DNA of 64,000 nt from Selenobaculum gibii (GTDB taxonomy: Bacteria > Bacillota > Negativicutes > ICN-92133), in the NCBI RefSeq assembly GCF_030273445.1, contig NZ_CP120678.1, forward strand, positions 2,209,501 through 2,273,500. Direction: 5' to 3'. The translations under genes and the position numbers were made by a program. The notes beneath the pieces were generated by a model that was not told where the DNA came from, made no database searches, and saw only the letters and a program-made list of their open reading frames with translations. Of the stretch, positions 1 through 9,175 are shown piece after piece. The stretch's first letter is position 1. Each line of letters opens with the position of its first letter.

Positions 1-63
1 GCCTATATTATATAATGTTCCTTTTCTGCTGTAAATGAAAGACGCATTGGTAAATTTACATAA

Positions 64-828
64 TTACCAACCCATATGCGCAGCAACATTTGCTCTCATA
101 AAACGCAATTTAAATTCCGTCAATCCAAAAAACGGTTGTGGAATGTTAATTCGATGCAGTTGATAAGGATTTGTTGCAAAAGTATTAAGGCCTGTATCTC
201 CAGTAAGTCCACCCAAATATTCACCATCTTTTAACATTTGTTCAACTTCTTTATCATAGCTTCCATTTGGATATGCCATAAAAAATACAGTTTTTAACCC
301 TTTCCATTCTAAAAGTAGCTTTGATTTATCTATTTCTGATTTTTTCTCTTCACTAGATAACGTTGCTAAAGGCAAATGATTAGCCGTATGCGAACCAATT
401 TCAATATTACGTTTTTCCAAATCCTTTAATTGATCAATCGTTAAGTAACGTTCTTTACCAATTTCATTCACTACCATAAAAATTGTACCACGCATACCAT
501 ATTTTTCCATAATAGGTACTGCATTTGTATAATTATCTACATATCCATCATCAAAAGTAATAATGATCGGTTTTTCCGGTAAATTAAATTTACCTTTTTT
601 CGCTTTTGCAAATTCAAGTAAAGAAATTGGGGCGTAGCCCTCTTCTTTTAAATATTTCATTTGCTCTTCAAAGTCGGCGATTGAAATACTATAATGATTA
701 TCTTCATCACTTACCATATGGTAAGCCAAAATTGGTATTCCATCCGCTGGAATGCTCCCTAATATTCCAAATCCAATGGCGAAAGCAACAGCTAACGCAA
801 TTGCCGTTATTTTATACTTTACTTTCAT
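64..828 (-). CDS. Polysaccharide deacetylase (NodB-type) with N-terminal membrane anchor
   Basis: Probable secreted or membrane-anchored carbohydrate esterase 4 enzyme that removes N-acetyl groups from a cell-wall or surface polysaccharide. A hydrophobic segment at about residues 6-25 is a signal or anchor. The NodB core follows: ILAYHMV, then ITFDDGYVDN with the catalytic and metal Asp pair, then EIGSHTANHLPLA with the HxxxH metal ligands. I chose the ATG at 828 because AAGGTG lies 6 nt upstream; the longer GTG start at 837 overlaps that ribosome site. The start lies inside the last codons of whiA (17-nt overlap), suggesting translational coupling. The polysaccharide substrate cannot be read from the sequence. 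Confidence 0.85.
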   Translation of the reverse strand: MKVKYKITAIALAVAFAIGFGILGSIPADGIPILAYHMVSDEDNHYSISIADFEEQMKYLKEEGYAPISLLEFAKAKKGKFNLPEKPIIITFDDGYVDNYTNAVPIMEKYGMRGTIFMVVNEIGKERYLTIDQLKDLEKRNIEIGSHTANHLPLATLSSEEKKSEIDKSKLLLEWKGLKTVFFMAYPNGSYDKEVEQMLKDGEYLGGLTGDTGLNTFATNPYQLHRINIPQPFFGLTEFKLRFMRANVAAHMGW

Positions 829-1768
829 GAATGTCACCTTCTACTAATTCCATAGCGATCTGTTCTAATTTGCGCAATCTATGATTTATCCCTGATTTCC
901 CCACGGTGTTTCCCATGACTACTACTAGCTCTTGTAATGTTGCTTCCGGATAATTTAAGCGTACCTTCGCAACCTCTTGCAAATTTTCTGGCAGCTTATC
1001 TAAGCCGATTTTTTCTTTAATTAAGTTGATTCTCTCCACTTGCCTGCAAGCTGCATTTACTGTCTTTTGAAGGTTCGCCGTTTCACAATTCACTAAACGA
1101 TTTACTTGGTTACGAACATCTTTTACATTTTTCGCAACTTCAAATTCAACTAAAGCCCCTTCAGCTCCAATAATGCCTAGAAAATCCATAATAGCATCAC
1201 TATCTTTTAAGTAGATAATATAATCATTTTTGCGGTCTGTGATACCAACTGGTAAATCAAGTTTCTTGAATAAAGAAACTAGAACTTGCGCAAAGCTATA
1301 ATTTCCTGTAACTAATTCTAAATGATAGTCACTCTCTGGCTTATTTACCGAACCTCCGCCAAGGAATGCTCCCCTTAAATAAGATTGCCGGCAGCATTCC
1401 CTGCGCAAAATACCAACATCTTTCCCAACATTAAGATTGTCTCCCTGCATAATTCCTAATGTGGTCAACAATTCATTCACAAGCGGAGATGGTGCAACTT
1501 TGATAAAGTAATGATTATTCTTTTTTAACCGACGCGCCTTACTCACCATTACAGAAGTCTCAACTGGATAACTTTCTTTTAACAGCGTTAACGTTTTCCT
1601 CGCAATTGCAGCATTTTCTGTAGTAAAATTCAAGCCAAAATTTCTACCGCCGATCGACATCGTTGCTCCCATGCGCATCAATGCAGCAAGTTCAGCAATT
1701 TTACAGCATTCTGTATCACTGATAAACCGCGCCAATTCATTTTTAACCTCTGTTGAAAACGATGGCAT
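812..1768 (-). CDS. whiA: DNA-binding protein WhiA
   Basis: WhiA-family protein: degenerate LAGLIDADG homing-endonuclease fold (residues ~1-210, including LRGAFLGGGSVNKP near residue 135) followed by a C-terminal helix-turn-helix around residues 265-305. In Firmicutes it is linked to cell division and chromosome segregation; in actinobacteria it is a sporulation regulator. Its 318 aa are normal for the family. It follows yvcK by 6 nt in the conserved rapZ-yvcK-whiA order. Confidence 0.95.
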   Translation of the reverse strand: MPSFSTEVKNELARFISDTECCKIAELAALMRMGATMSIGGRNFGLNFTTENAAIARKTLTLLKESYPVETSVMVSKARRLKKNNHYFIKVAPSPLVNELLTTLGIMQGDNLNVGKDVGILRRECCRQSYLRGAFLGGGSVNKPESDYHLELVTGNYSFAQVLVSLFKKLDLPVGITDRKNDYIIYLKDSDAIMDFLGIIGAEGALVEFEVAKNVKDVRNQVNRLVNCETANLQKTVNAACRQVERINLIKEKIGLDKLPENLQEVAKVRLNYPEATLQELVVVMGNTVGKSGINHRLRKLEQIAMELVEGDIHESKV

Positions 1769-1774
1769 TATGCT

Positions 1775-3148
1775 TCATTCCTTTTTAACTTTTTCTTTAT
1801 TCTCTTTCTTTAATTGTTCTTTAAGAAAGTAATAATCAAATAAACCTACCTTATCCGTCCCCGTTCTAAGTTTATAAATCATTTTCATAATAATATGCGA
1901 CAACTTTCTTGGATCATGACGAACCAAATTCGTTTCACTGACGATATCAGCTTTTATCGTCCGAATCCCTAAAGACTCTATTGCTTCTTCATCTACTCTT
2001 ACAGGATATGCTTCCTCTCTTGCGTATACTTGTCTTACATCATTGCCTAATTCATGAGAATTGACGATGATATAATCAATAACGCCCATACCAACGTGGT
2101 CAAGGATAGCTTTTGCATGCATAGATGCAGTATAACCATCTGTTTCTCCAGGCTGTGTCATTACGTTGCACACATAAACTTTCACTGCACTGCTGCTACG
2201 TAAAGCATCAGCGATGCCATCAACTAATAAGTTCGGCATAATACTCGTGTACAAACTTCCCGGTCCCAAAATGATTACATCTGCATTAAGAATTGCATCT
2301 ACCGAACTCTGTACAGGATCTACATCAGGCGGATAAAGATGAACGCGTTTAATTTTCTTTCCCGCGAGAGGAATCTTTGATTCCCCTTCAACGATACTTC
2401 CATCTTCCATTGTTGCCACTAAGCGCACTCTTTGTGTGCTCGCTGGTAAAACGCGCCCTTTTACCGCCAATACTTTACTAGCTTCAGTCAAAGCTATTTC
2501 TACATCACCCAGAACTTCAGTCATGGCAGCAATAAATAAGTTTCCAAAGCTATGTCCCTTCAAATCCCCATGTCCACCAAATCGATGCTGAAATAATTTT
2601 TCCATCAGAGGCTCCGTGTCAGCCAGAGCAACTAAACAATTCCGTAAATCGCCCGGCGGTATCATCCCCAAATCTTCACGTAACCTTCCAGATGATCCCC
2701 CATCATCGGCAACAGTTACAACGGCGGTAATATTATTTGTAATTCCTTTAATCCCCCGCAATAAAACAGATAAACCAGTTCCCCCACCGATTACCGTTAC
2801 TGCTGGTCCGCGGTTTAATTTGCGTTTTTCAAAAATCAAATCTACTAGTTTATCTGAACTTTCAGGAATTAACACACTAATTACCGAGCGAATAATCATC
2901 CGCGTTGCAAAGAGCATCGTAATCAATCCAAATAAAATAACCGTTATCCCTACGATTGCCGTAACTGTATAGTAATACGTTCCAGTCATCATATAAACGG
3001 TGCGAAAAATAAACTCTTCTAGATTGCCAATGTATTTATAGTTAAAAACAATCGCAATTCCAACACTTGCAACAATCGTACCAAGTGAAAATAAGAGTAA
3101 CCATCTTTTAAACTTCATTCCTGGATACAACCATTTCAATAAGTGCAT
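1775..3148 (-). CDS. yvcK: YvcK/GlmR family protein with N-terminal membrane segments
   Basis: Gluconeogenesis factor family (YvcK/GlmR, CofD-like fold), which in Bacillus links central carbon metabolism to cell-wall precursor synthesis and binds UDP-GlcNAc. The core starts with TVIGGGTGLSVLLRG and continues with VADDGGSSGRLREDLG. About 110 extra residues precede it and contain two hydrophobic stretches (roughly residues 12-32 and 55-85), so this version is probably membrane-tethered; the Bacillus protein of about 317 aa lacks them. I chose ATG at 3148 (AGGTGG 6 nt upstream) over a TTG at 3163. Confidence 0.92.
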   Translation of the reverse strand: MHLLKWLYPGMKFKRWLLLFSLGTIVASVGIAIVFNYKYIGNLEEFIFRTVYMMTGTYYYTVTAIVGITVILFGLITMLFATRMIIRSVISVLIPESSDKLVDLIFEKRKLNRGPAVTVIGGGTGLSVLLRGIKGITNNITAVVTVADDGGSSGRLREDLGMIPPGDLRNCLVALADTEPLMEKLFQHRFGGHGDLKGHSFGNLFIAAMTEVLGDVEIALTEASKVLAVKGRVLPASTQRVRLVATMEDGSIVEGESKIPLAGKKIKRVHLYPPDVDPVQSSVDAILNADVIILGPGSLYTSIMPNLLVDGIADALRSSSAVKVYVCNVMTQPGETDGYTASMHAKAILDHVGMGVIDYIIVNSHELGNDVRQVYAREEAYPVRVDEEAIESLGIRTIKADIVSETNLVRHDPRKLSHIIMKMIYKLRTGTDKVGLFDYYFLKEQLKKENKEKVKKE

Positions 3149-3159
3149 TGCACTCCACC

Positions 3160-4065
3160 TCAATCAATTACAGCAGTTATTTGTGGGTGTTCAATCCCTT
3201 CATTTTTAAATACATCACGATGCTCAATATTTACTCTATAGCCTTTATTGCAAAGCAACGTATAGACTCTATTCGCAATAAATACTGATCGATGCATTCC
3301 ACCCGTACAACCAATGGCGATAACTAGCTGGCTTTTACCTTCTTTAATATAATTTGGCACTAAAAACTCCACTAAATCATTTAGCTTTGCAACAAACTCT
3401 TTTGTTACCGGCCACTTCCAAATATACTCAGCGACCTCTGGCACAGCACCACTTTTATGACGCATAGAGTCAATATAATATGGATTCGGCAAAAACCTTA
3501 CATCCAGCATTAGATCGGCATCGAGCGGCATACCATGCTTAAACCCAAACGAAACAACCGTAATATTCATAGAATTAGATTCTGAAGAATTACCAAACCA
3601 ACGAATAATTTTTTCTTTCAAACTGCTTTTCTTCATATCGGAAGTATCAATAATATGTGTTGCTCTAGCTCTCACTCTCGCCAAACGTTCCCGTTCTTTT
3701 GCAATTCCTTCACTAATTCTGCTATTGGGTGCCATCGGGTGACGACGGCGTGATTCTTTGTAACGACGTATAATCGTTGCGTCAGAAGCTTCCATAAATA
3801 GCATTTCATACTTCATACCGCTTTCATCCATGCTATCTAAAATATGTATCATTTTATCGAAGAATTCACGTCCTCGCGTATCAACAACAAGCGCGACTTT
3901 ATGTACGCTTCCAGAAGAATGCGTACAAAGCTCTGCAAACTTAGGAATAAACATCGGCGGTAAATTATCAACACAAAAATACCCCAAATCCTCCATATGA
4001 CGGCTGACTTGTGTTTTTCCTGCACCTGACATACCAGTAATAATTACCAAACGAAAATCTTCCAT
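3160..4065 (-). CDS. rapZ: RNase adapter protein RapZ
   Basis: P-loop protein RapZ/YvcJ. Walker A GMSGAGKT is near the N-terminus. The C-terminal domain contains VVSFGFKHG and the conserved AIGCTGGMHRSV motif. In enterobacteria RapZ regulates glmS through small RNAs; in Firmicutes its role is less defined but it is encoded with yvcK and whiA, as here. Start ATG at 4065 is preceded by GGAGGTGG, so the in-frame ATG at 4080 (MEVVS...) lies within the ribosome site and is unlikely. Confidence 0.93.
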   Translation of the reverse strand: MEDFRLVIITGMSGAGKTQVSRHMEDLGYFCVDNLPPMFIPKFAELCTHSSGSVHKVALVVDTRGREFFDKMIHILDSMDESGMKYEMLFMEASDATIIRRYKESRRRHPMAPNSRISEGIAKERERLARVRARATHIIDTSDMKKSSLKEKIIRWFGNSSESNSMNITVVSFGFKHGMPLDADLMLDVRFLPNPYYIDSMRHKSGAVPEVAEYIWKWPVTKEFVAKLNDLVEFLVPNYIKEGKSQLVIAIGCTGGMHRSVFIANRVYTLLCNKGYRVNIEHRDVFKNEGIEHPQITAVID

Positions 4066-4121
4066 ACTTACCACCTCCATAATTCGCTTTTAATGAAAGC
4101 TACAACAATTATATGGCAAAA

Positions 4122-4166
4122 GTAAAAAAAAAGCAAAGTACAGAATTCTTCTTTCTCTACTTTGCC
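4122..4166 (-). terminator. Rho-independent terminator after the HAD phosphatase pair
   Basis: On the minus strand a GCAAAGTA...TACTTTGC stem is followed by a run of nine T. It lies just below the stop of the HAD gene at 4175. Confidence 0.8.
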
Positions 4167-4174
4167 TAATAAAT

Positions 4175-4975
4175 TTAATCGCCTAAAATATATTTTTCTA
4201 CAGCGGTTGCAAAACCATCTGCCTCTACATCATCCGTAATCGCATCAGCAACTGCTTTTATTGATTCAAATGCATTTCCCATAGCAACGCTGAAGCCAGC
4301 ATACCCAAACATTGCTAAATCATTATCGGAATCTCCAACTACCATAATTTCAGAAGGACGAATCCCATATTCTCTCGCTAAAACCTCAATGCCCTTTGCT
4401 TTATTCATCCCTATCGATACAACATCAATACAATGATCTGAAGTTATCGGTGTATCTAATCTTCCTGTAAACCTATCACGCACTTTTGGAGCGATGGATT
4501 GAATATGACCAGCTTTATCTAAAATAACCATCTGTACAATTCTTCTAGAATATTTATCCAACTGTCCTTTAGCTTCTTTTACATCAATTTTAAATACATT
4601 TTCGTACCCCGTCCACAAATCAGGTTTTATTTCATTTACATACAATTCATCATCAATATACCATTGAATATGCCAGTTATTTTCTAAACAGAATTCGATC
4701 GCTTCACGCGCAATTTTATCATCTATGTGATGTTCGAAAATCGTTTTACCATCACAAGATTTTATCACCGATCCATTACAGCTAATAATTGGTAAATCAA
4801 GATTCACTTCCTGGGCGAATCTAACTGCCGCTTTATGCATCCGCCCTGTCGCGAACGTTACCTTTACCCCTTTTTCCTGCGCTCGCTGAATCGCCAGAGC
4901 ATTTCGCGATGAGATTTTCTTTTCTCCATTTAATAACGTACCATCTAAATCAGTAACAAGTAATTTTATTGCCAT
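4175..4975 (-). CDS. Cof-type HAD-IIB phosphatase (paralogue 1)
   Basis: Haloacid dehalogenase phosphatase of the Cof/YidA type, usually acting on sugar phosphates or related small phosphoesters. Motif I is VTDLDGTL near the N-terminus, motif II is FATGR, and motif IV is VVGDSDNDLAMF near residue 212. It is 266 aa with the C2 cap expected between motifs II and III. It shares clear similarity with the gene 12 nt upstream, so the two are tandem paralogues in one transcript. The substrate is unknown. Confidence 0.88.
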   Translation of the reverse strand: MAIKLLVTDLDGTLLNGEKKISSRNALAIQRAQEKGVKVTFATGRMHKAAVRFAQEVNLDLPIISCNGSVIKSCDGKTIFEHHIDDKIAREAIEFCLENNWHIQWYIDDELYVNEIKPDLWTGYENVFKIDVKEAKGQLDKYSRRIVQMVILDKAGHIQSIAPKVRDRFTGRLDTPITSDHCIDVVSIGMNKAKGIEVLAREYGIRPSEIMVVGDSDNDLAMFGYAGFSVAMGNAFESIKAVADAITDDVEADGFATAVEKYILGD

Positions 4976-4987
4976 ATAGTCACCATT

Positions 4988-5794
4988 TTAACCTTGCTTT
5001 TGTAATACGTATTTCCTGATTGCAACGGCTACACCACTATGATTGTTGTCTTCAGTTACAACTTTTGCTACTGCTTTTGCTTTTTGATTTGCATTTCCCA
5101 TTGCAACACTTAACCCTGCCGCTTTAAGCATTGGCAAGTCGTTATTAGAATCACCTAATGCCATAACCTCTTCACGCGATAAGTTAAGCTTTTCAATCAA
5201 CCGATCTACTGCCGCCGCTTTATTTACGCTCGGATGAATAATTTCAATATAGGTTGGCATAGATTTCACTGCGGTTATTCTTCCCGCAAATTGCTTTTCG
5301 AGCAAAGCAACAATTTCATCTGTCTGCACTTCATTATCGGTAATCATTAGCATTTTAGGCGGACGTTTCGCATAATCAGCCAATTTTCCCCCTACAGCAT
5401 GCCCCTTTATCCCTGCTACACTTTCATAATACTTCGCTTTTTCATTATGTTCTTTAAAATACAAATTATCATCATCAATCGTTTGGATATACCAATCGTT
5501 TTCTTGGCAAAGTGTAATAATTTCTTGCGCAACCCCTGTGTCTAAACATTGTTCATATAAGATTTCACCAGAAACAGATTTAATTACTGCACCATTATAC
5601 GTAATAATCGGTACATCAACACCAAGCTGTTTTGCATAGGGAAGTGCTGATGGATACATCCTACCAGTCGCAATCGTGACTGTTACCCCCGACTGTACCG
5701 CCTCAAAAATTGCCGACTTATTCGCTTCAGATATTTGATGATCACAATCTAATAAAGTTCCGTCTAAATCACTAATGACTAGTTTTATTGCCAT
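4988..5794 (-). CDS. Cof-type HAD-IIB phosphatase (paralogue 2)
   Basis: Second Cof-type HAD phosphatase. Motifs are ISDLDGTL, IATGRMYPSA and ALGDSNNDLPML. AGGTTTAAG upstream of ATG 5794 fits a ribosome site. It starts the two-gene HAD transcript that ends at the 4122-4166 terminator. The paralogues have different cap-domain sequences, which suggests different substrates. Confidence 0.88.
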   Translation of the reverse strand: MAIKLVISDLDGTLLDCDHQISEANKSAIFEAVQSGVTVTIATGRMYPSALPYAKQLGVDVPIITYNGAVIKSVSGEILYEQCLDTGVAQEIITLCQENDWYIQTIDDDNLYFKEHNEKAKYYESVAGIKGHAVGGKLADYAKRPPKMLMITDNEVQTDEIVALLEKQFAGRITAVKSMPTYIEIIHPSVNKAAAVDRLIEKLNLSREEVMALGDSNNDLPMLKAAGLSVAMGNANQKAKAVAKVVTEDNNHSGVAVAIRKYVLQKQG

Positions 5795-5927
5795 AACTTA
5801 AACCTCCCCACTTTATTTTTATCATTTATTATTATTTCATATTTATTTTTATTACTTTTTTATTATACGGGATTTATATTATCAATACAAGAGAAATAAA
5901 TGGAGACTATTTGGGAATAGCATATAA

Positions 5928-5957
5928 AAAAAGCGACCTTAATAGGTCGCTTTTCAT
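5928..5957 (-). terminator. Terminator of the malate dehydrogenase gene
   Basis: AAAAGCGACCT and AGGTCGCTTTT form a perfect inverted repeat just after the mdh stop. Flanking A and T runs could make it work in both directions. Confidence 0.8.
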
Positions 5958-5974
5958 TGTTAATCAATTAAAAA

Positions 5975-6910
5975 TTATTTTAAAACATCAGCTAATGCAG
6001 CATTCATTGTACGAACAGCAGCTACACTTGCATCAAATAATTTTTGTTCTTCTTCATTTAATTTAACATCAACGATTTTTTCAATACCGTTTTTACCAAG
6101 AACAACAGGTACGCCAACACAAACGTCAGTTTCGCCGTATTCACCTTCAAGGTAAGCGCAGCAAGGAATTAATTTTTTCGCATCAGTAACGATTGCTTCA
6201 ACAACAGTAGCACCAGCAGCACCAGGAGCATACCAAGCAGAAGTGCCAAGAAGACCTGTTAATGTAGCACCGCCAACCATAGTATCAGCTACTACTTTAT
6301 CAATTGTTTCTTTATCTAAAAGTTGAGATACTGGAATACCTTTATATGTAGCAAAACGAGCTAAAGGAATCATAGTTTTATCGCCATGACCGCCAATTAC
6401 CATACCATCAACGTCAGTAGGAGTGCATCCTAAAGCTTGGCTTAAATAGTATCTGAAACGGCTGCTATCAAGCATACCACCCATACCGATAATACGGTTT
6501 TTAGGAACGCCACTTGCTTTAAGAGCTAAGTAAGTCATTGTATCCATTGGATTGGAAATAATAACGAAGATAGCATTTGGAGAATATTGAAGAACTTGAT
6601 CCACTACGCTTTTTACGATACCAGCATTTGTACCAATTAATTGTTCGCGAGTCATACCAGGTTTACGAGGAATACCTGAAGTAATAACAACCACGGAAGA
6701 ATCTGCTGTTTTGCTGTAATCATTAGTGCAACCAACAATTGTAGTATCAAAATTCATCATATGAGAAGTTTGCATCATATCCATAGCTTTACCTTCAGAT
6801 ACACCTTCTTTGATGTCCAAAAGAACTAATTCACTAGCAAATCCTTTTAATGCAATTACGTTAGCGACTGTAGCACCAACATTACCCGCTCCAACAACTG
6901 TAACTTTCAT
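5975..6910 (-). CDS. mdh: Malate dehydrogenase (LDH-like type)
   Basis: NAD-dependent 2-hydroxyacid dehydrogenase interconverting oxaloacetate and malate. The Rossmann motif VVGAGNVGA opens the protein, and the catalytic His is in GGHGDKTMIP. The substrate loop reads GIPRKPGMTR: Arg at the position where lactate dehydrogenases carry Gln is the classic malate/oxaloacetate determinant, so I call Mdh rather than Ldh. At 311 aa the length is normal. The start is ATG 6910, with AGGAGGG about 10 nt upstream; an in-frame extension to 6940 runs through that site. It is a single-gene unit with its own promoter and terminator. In anaerobic Negativicutes this step would fit reductive succinate or propionate formation (inference). 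Confidence 0.9.
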   Translation of the reverse strand: MKVTVVGAGNVGATVANVIALKGFASELVLLDIKEGVSEGKAMDMMQTSHMMNFDTTIVGCTNDYSKTADSSVVVITSGIPRKPGMTREQLIGTNAGIVKSVVDQVLQYSPNAIFVIISNPMDTMTYLALKASGVPKNRIIGMGGMLDSSRFRYYLSQALGCTPTDVDGMVIGGHGDKTMIPLARFATYKGIPVSQLLDKETIDKVVADTMVGGATLTGLLGTSAWYAPGAAGATVVEAIVTDAKKLIPCCAYLEGEYGETDVCVGVPVVLGKNGIEKIVDVKLNEEEQKLFDASVAAVRTMNAALADVLK

Positions 6911-7019
6911 AATAAATAAAACCCTCCTCTTATTTAGCAATGCATGTCCCTTTCCCTATAGAAAAAAACATTTTGCCTACAACAAGCCATAGAACCTATG
7001 GGATGAAGTCTCTCATTCA

Positions 7020-7048
7020 AGTATAGCAAATGGATTTTTAAAAATCAA
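7020..7048 (-). promoter_or_regulatory. Predicted sigma-70-type promoter of mdh
   Basis: On the minus strand TTGATT, 17 nt and TATACT are correctly spaced, giving a leader of roughly 100 nt before the mdh start. A small CCATAG/CTATGG hairpin (6989-7003) lies in the leader. Confidence 0.55.
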
Positions 7049-7221
7049 CAAGACAAGGTCTTTTTTCCGCTTTTTTAAGGAAAATAATATCAATAACTTT
7101 TGTGCATTTCTACGAAAAATTTGGTGATCCTATACCATAGGTACCTTGCTAAAATTTTAATAGTTTTTTGCAAAGTATCCATTTTTTCTCTTTATTATTT
7201 TAAATTTAAAGGAGGTCTATT

Positions 7222-7761
7222 ATGTCTATCCTTGACAAAATCAACTCTGAAACTCGCATGCTTTTCAACAACTTCTTTGATAAAGAACCGTTAAATTATC
7301 TTGAAGCAGCAAGTCTATACGGAGTCGTCGCACAAGGGCGATATAATGTAGCAATGCTAGAAATTCTCTATAATCATGCCCAAGATGAAGAATTGAAAGG
7401 CTTAATTAAAGAGGCGCTTAGCACCCAAACAAAAGCACTAATTTACCAGTCAGAAGAAATGCTACAAGAAAGCGGCTCACAAATTCCGTCTCTTACTTTC
7501 CGCCGTCGCACGCTGCACAAACGGCCGCTTGCTATTGATCCTGATGCAAAATTAAGTGACGCAGAGGTAGCCATTGCAATTGGTACAATGGCAAAAGCAG
7601 CTCAAACAGCTATGTTAGCAGCATTGCATCAATCTTATCAGCTTGATATAGCAATGATGTATCGCGAACTACTTGATAAAGGATTAGATTGGGACTACAA
7701 GTTGCTTCAACTTATGTTGAAACGCGGCTGGCTTCCAAGACTTCACAAAGCTTGTCACTAA
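7222..7761 (+). CDS. DUF3231-like protein
   Basis: All-alpha 179-aa protein resembling one half of DUF3231 proteins, which are related to ferritin-like or spore-coat (CotF-like) helical bundles. No catalytic motif is visible. Helical segments such as YGVVAQGRYNVAMLEILYNHA and AAQTAMLAALHQSYQ support a helix-bundle fold. The start has a strong AAAGGAGG site. It is one of only three plus-strand genes here, ends at a shared bidirectional terminator and faces rubredoxin convergently. Function unknown. Confidence 0.65.
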   Translation: MSILDKINSETRMLFNNFFDKEPLNYLEAASLYGVVAQGRYNVAMLEILYNHAQDEELKGLIKEALSTQTKALIYQSEEMLQESGSQIPSLTFRRRTLHKRPLAIDPDAKLSDAEVAIAIGTMAKAAQTAMLAALHQSYQLDIAMMYRELLDKGLDWDYKLLQLMLKRGWLPRLHKACH

Positions 7762-7896
7762 TTTTGTGCAGCTTCATTCTGTACAATTTTTAATATCCAT
7801 CTGCACCTTGGTCATATGTATCCAAGGAATTAGCCACTCACCTGCATCCTAGGGTATAACTTTTACTTGTAAAAATCAAAAATCTAACTGCAGATT

Positions 7897-7953
7897 AAGA
7901 ATAAGATAAAAACAGCCTGCTGATTTTCAGCAGGCTGTTTTTATCTTATTCTT
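7897..7953. terminator. Bidirectional terminator (27-nt perfect arms)
   Basis: Arms 7897-7923 and 7927-7953 are perfect reverse complements around a TTT loop, with the core CAGCCTGCTGA. A or T runs on both sides allow termination both ways. The right arm covers the rubredoxin stop codon and its last two codons. Confidence 0.9.
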
Positions 7954-8110
7954 TTACTTCTTCAAATTCGTCTTTACCTACACCACAAAGAGGACAAACA
8001 AAGTCTTCCGGTAATTCTTCAAATAAAGTCCCTGGTTCAATGTTATTATCTACATCGCCTTCCGCTTCATCATAAACGTAACCACAAACTACACAAGCCC
8101 ATTTTGCCAT
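7946..8110 (-). CDS. Rubredoxin
   Basis: Small electron-transfer protein of 54 aa. It carries the two rubredoxin iron-binding knuckles CVVCGYVYD (Cys6, Cys9) and CPLCGVGKD (Cys39, Cys42), plus the conserved PEDFVCP turn. The start ATG 8110 has GGAGGGGG upstream. In anaerobes rubredoxins feed electrons to oxygen- and peroxide-detoxifying enzymes; no partner gene is adjacent. The last codons and the stop lie inside the bidirectional terminator stem. Confidence 0.95.
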   Translation of the reverse strand: MAKWACVVCGYVYDEAEGDVDNNIEPGTLFEELPEDFVCPLCGVGKDEFEEVKE

Positions 8111-8320
8111 AAAAAATCCCCCTCTCCTTATTATGTATTCTAATATATAGATTATATTATTTTCAATAGAAAATCTACTGAAAATTTGGTAAAACTCAAA
8201 ATAATAGAAAATTTATCTAAGAACTATCTCAATTTCATAACATTCGAATTTTACCGTTTCCACTATTATATCCTATTTTATTCTGAAATATCTTCACAAT
8301 AAAAATTTTTTAAAAAATTT

Positions 8321-9073
8321 TTACCAATTACGGCTAGAGCCACCACCACCACTAGAGCCACCGCCATAACTTCCACCACCACCGCCGCCACCGCCACGCG
8401 ACCGACTAATTAAGATGAGAAGCATCCGTGTAATTGCTCCGCCAAAAAACACCCAATCTATAATGAGTAGCAATACAAAGCCCGCGATCATAAGATAATC
8501 AACAAACCCCAAATCTTGGTTTGTTTCCAGTTGTTTTGCTTGTGCTGGCTTAGCTTTTCCGTCAAAGGTTATTCCATATTCATTTGCCGTTACCTTAAGC
8601 AGTGATGCATATCCATTTAAAACACCTGCAGAATAATTTCCTTCACGGAAATATGGTAGCATATATTTATCTTGAATTTCACCCGTTTTACCGTCTGGCA
8701 AAGCACCTTCAAGACCATAACCAACTTCAATTTTTGACTTTCTATCTTCAACAGCGACAAGCATCAAGACACCATTGTTCATCTGTTTATCACCAATTTC
8801 CCAAGTCCGAAAAAGTTGTAATGCATAATCTTCTATTGCTTCCCCATCTAAAGACTTTATCGTTACCACGACGATTTGAGCTTTCGTTTGCGCTTCTAAA
8901 CTTTTCCCCCATTGATTCAGCTTCGCTTTATCCTCTGCTGTTAAAACCTGTGCATAATCTTGTACATATATATTATTCGTCGGTTTAGACGGAATATCTG
9001 CCGCAAACACGCTGATTGAAAAGCTCAAAAAAGCGAAAATCGTCATCATAAATGCCAACCATTTTTTTCGCAT
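8321..9073 (-). CDS. TPM-domain protein (YgcG family), glycine-rich tail
   Basis: Exported membrane protein with an N-terminal signal peptide (hydrophobic residues ~8-24, ending VFA/AD), a TPM domain (~35-160, with VQDYAQVL and KIEVGYGLEGALPDG), one C-terminal membrane segment (~195-220) and a Gly/Ser-rich tail ending SSRNW. TPM proteins are associated with photosystem repair in plants and with membrane quality control; the bacterial role is poorly defined. The start is ATG 9073 (TAGGTG 6 nt upstream), not the GTG at 9082. It lies directly downstream of a lemA-like gene, a pairing common in bacteria. Confidence 0.85.
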   Translation of the reverse strand: MRKKWLAFMMTIFAFLSFSISVFAADIPSKPTNNIYVQDYAQVLTAEDKAKLNQWGKSLEAQTKAQIVVVTIKSLDGEAIEDYALQLFRTWEIGDKQMNNGVLMLVAVEDRKSKIEVGYGLEGALPDGKTGEIQDKYMLPYFREGNYSAGVLNGYASLLKVTANEYGITFDGKAKPAQAKQLETNQDLGFVDYLMIAGFVLLLIIDWVFFGGAITRMLLILISRSRGGGGGGGGSYGGGSSGGGGSSRNW

Positions 9074-9175
9074 TTCTTTCACCTACTTAAAAAACCGCAA
9101 AGTCGCTCCGCACAAAAACCTACACCTACGTAACCCTTTGGCAAAACCGTATTCTTTGCGGCTTAATCTTCATTT

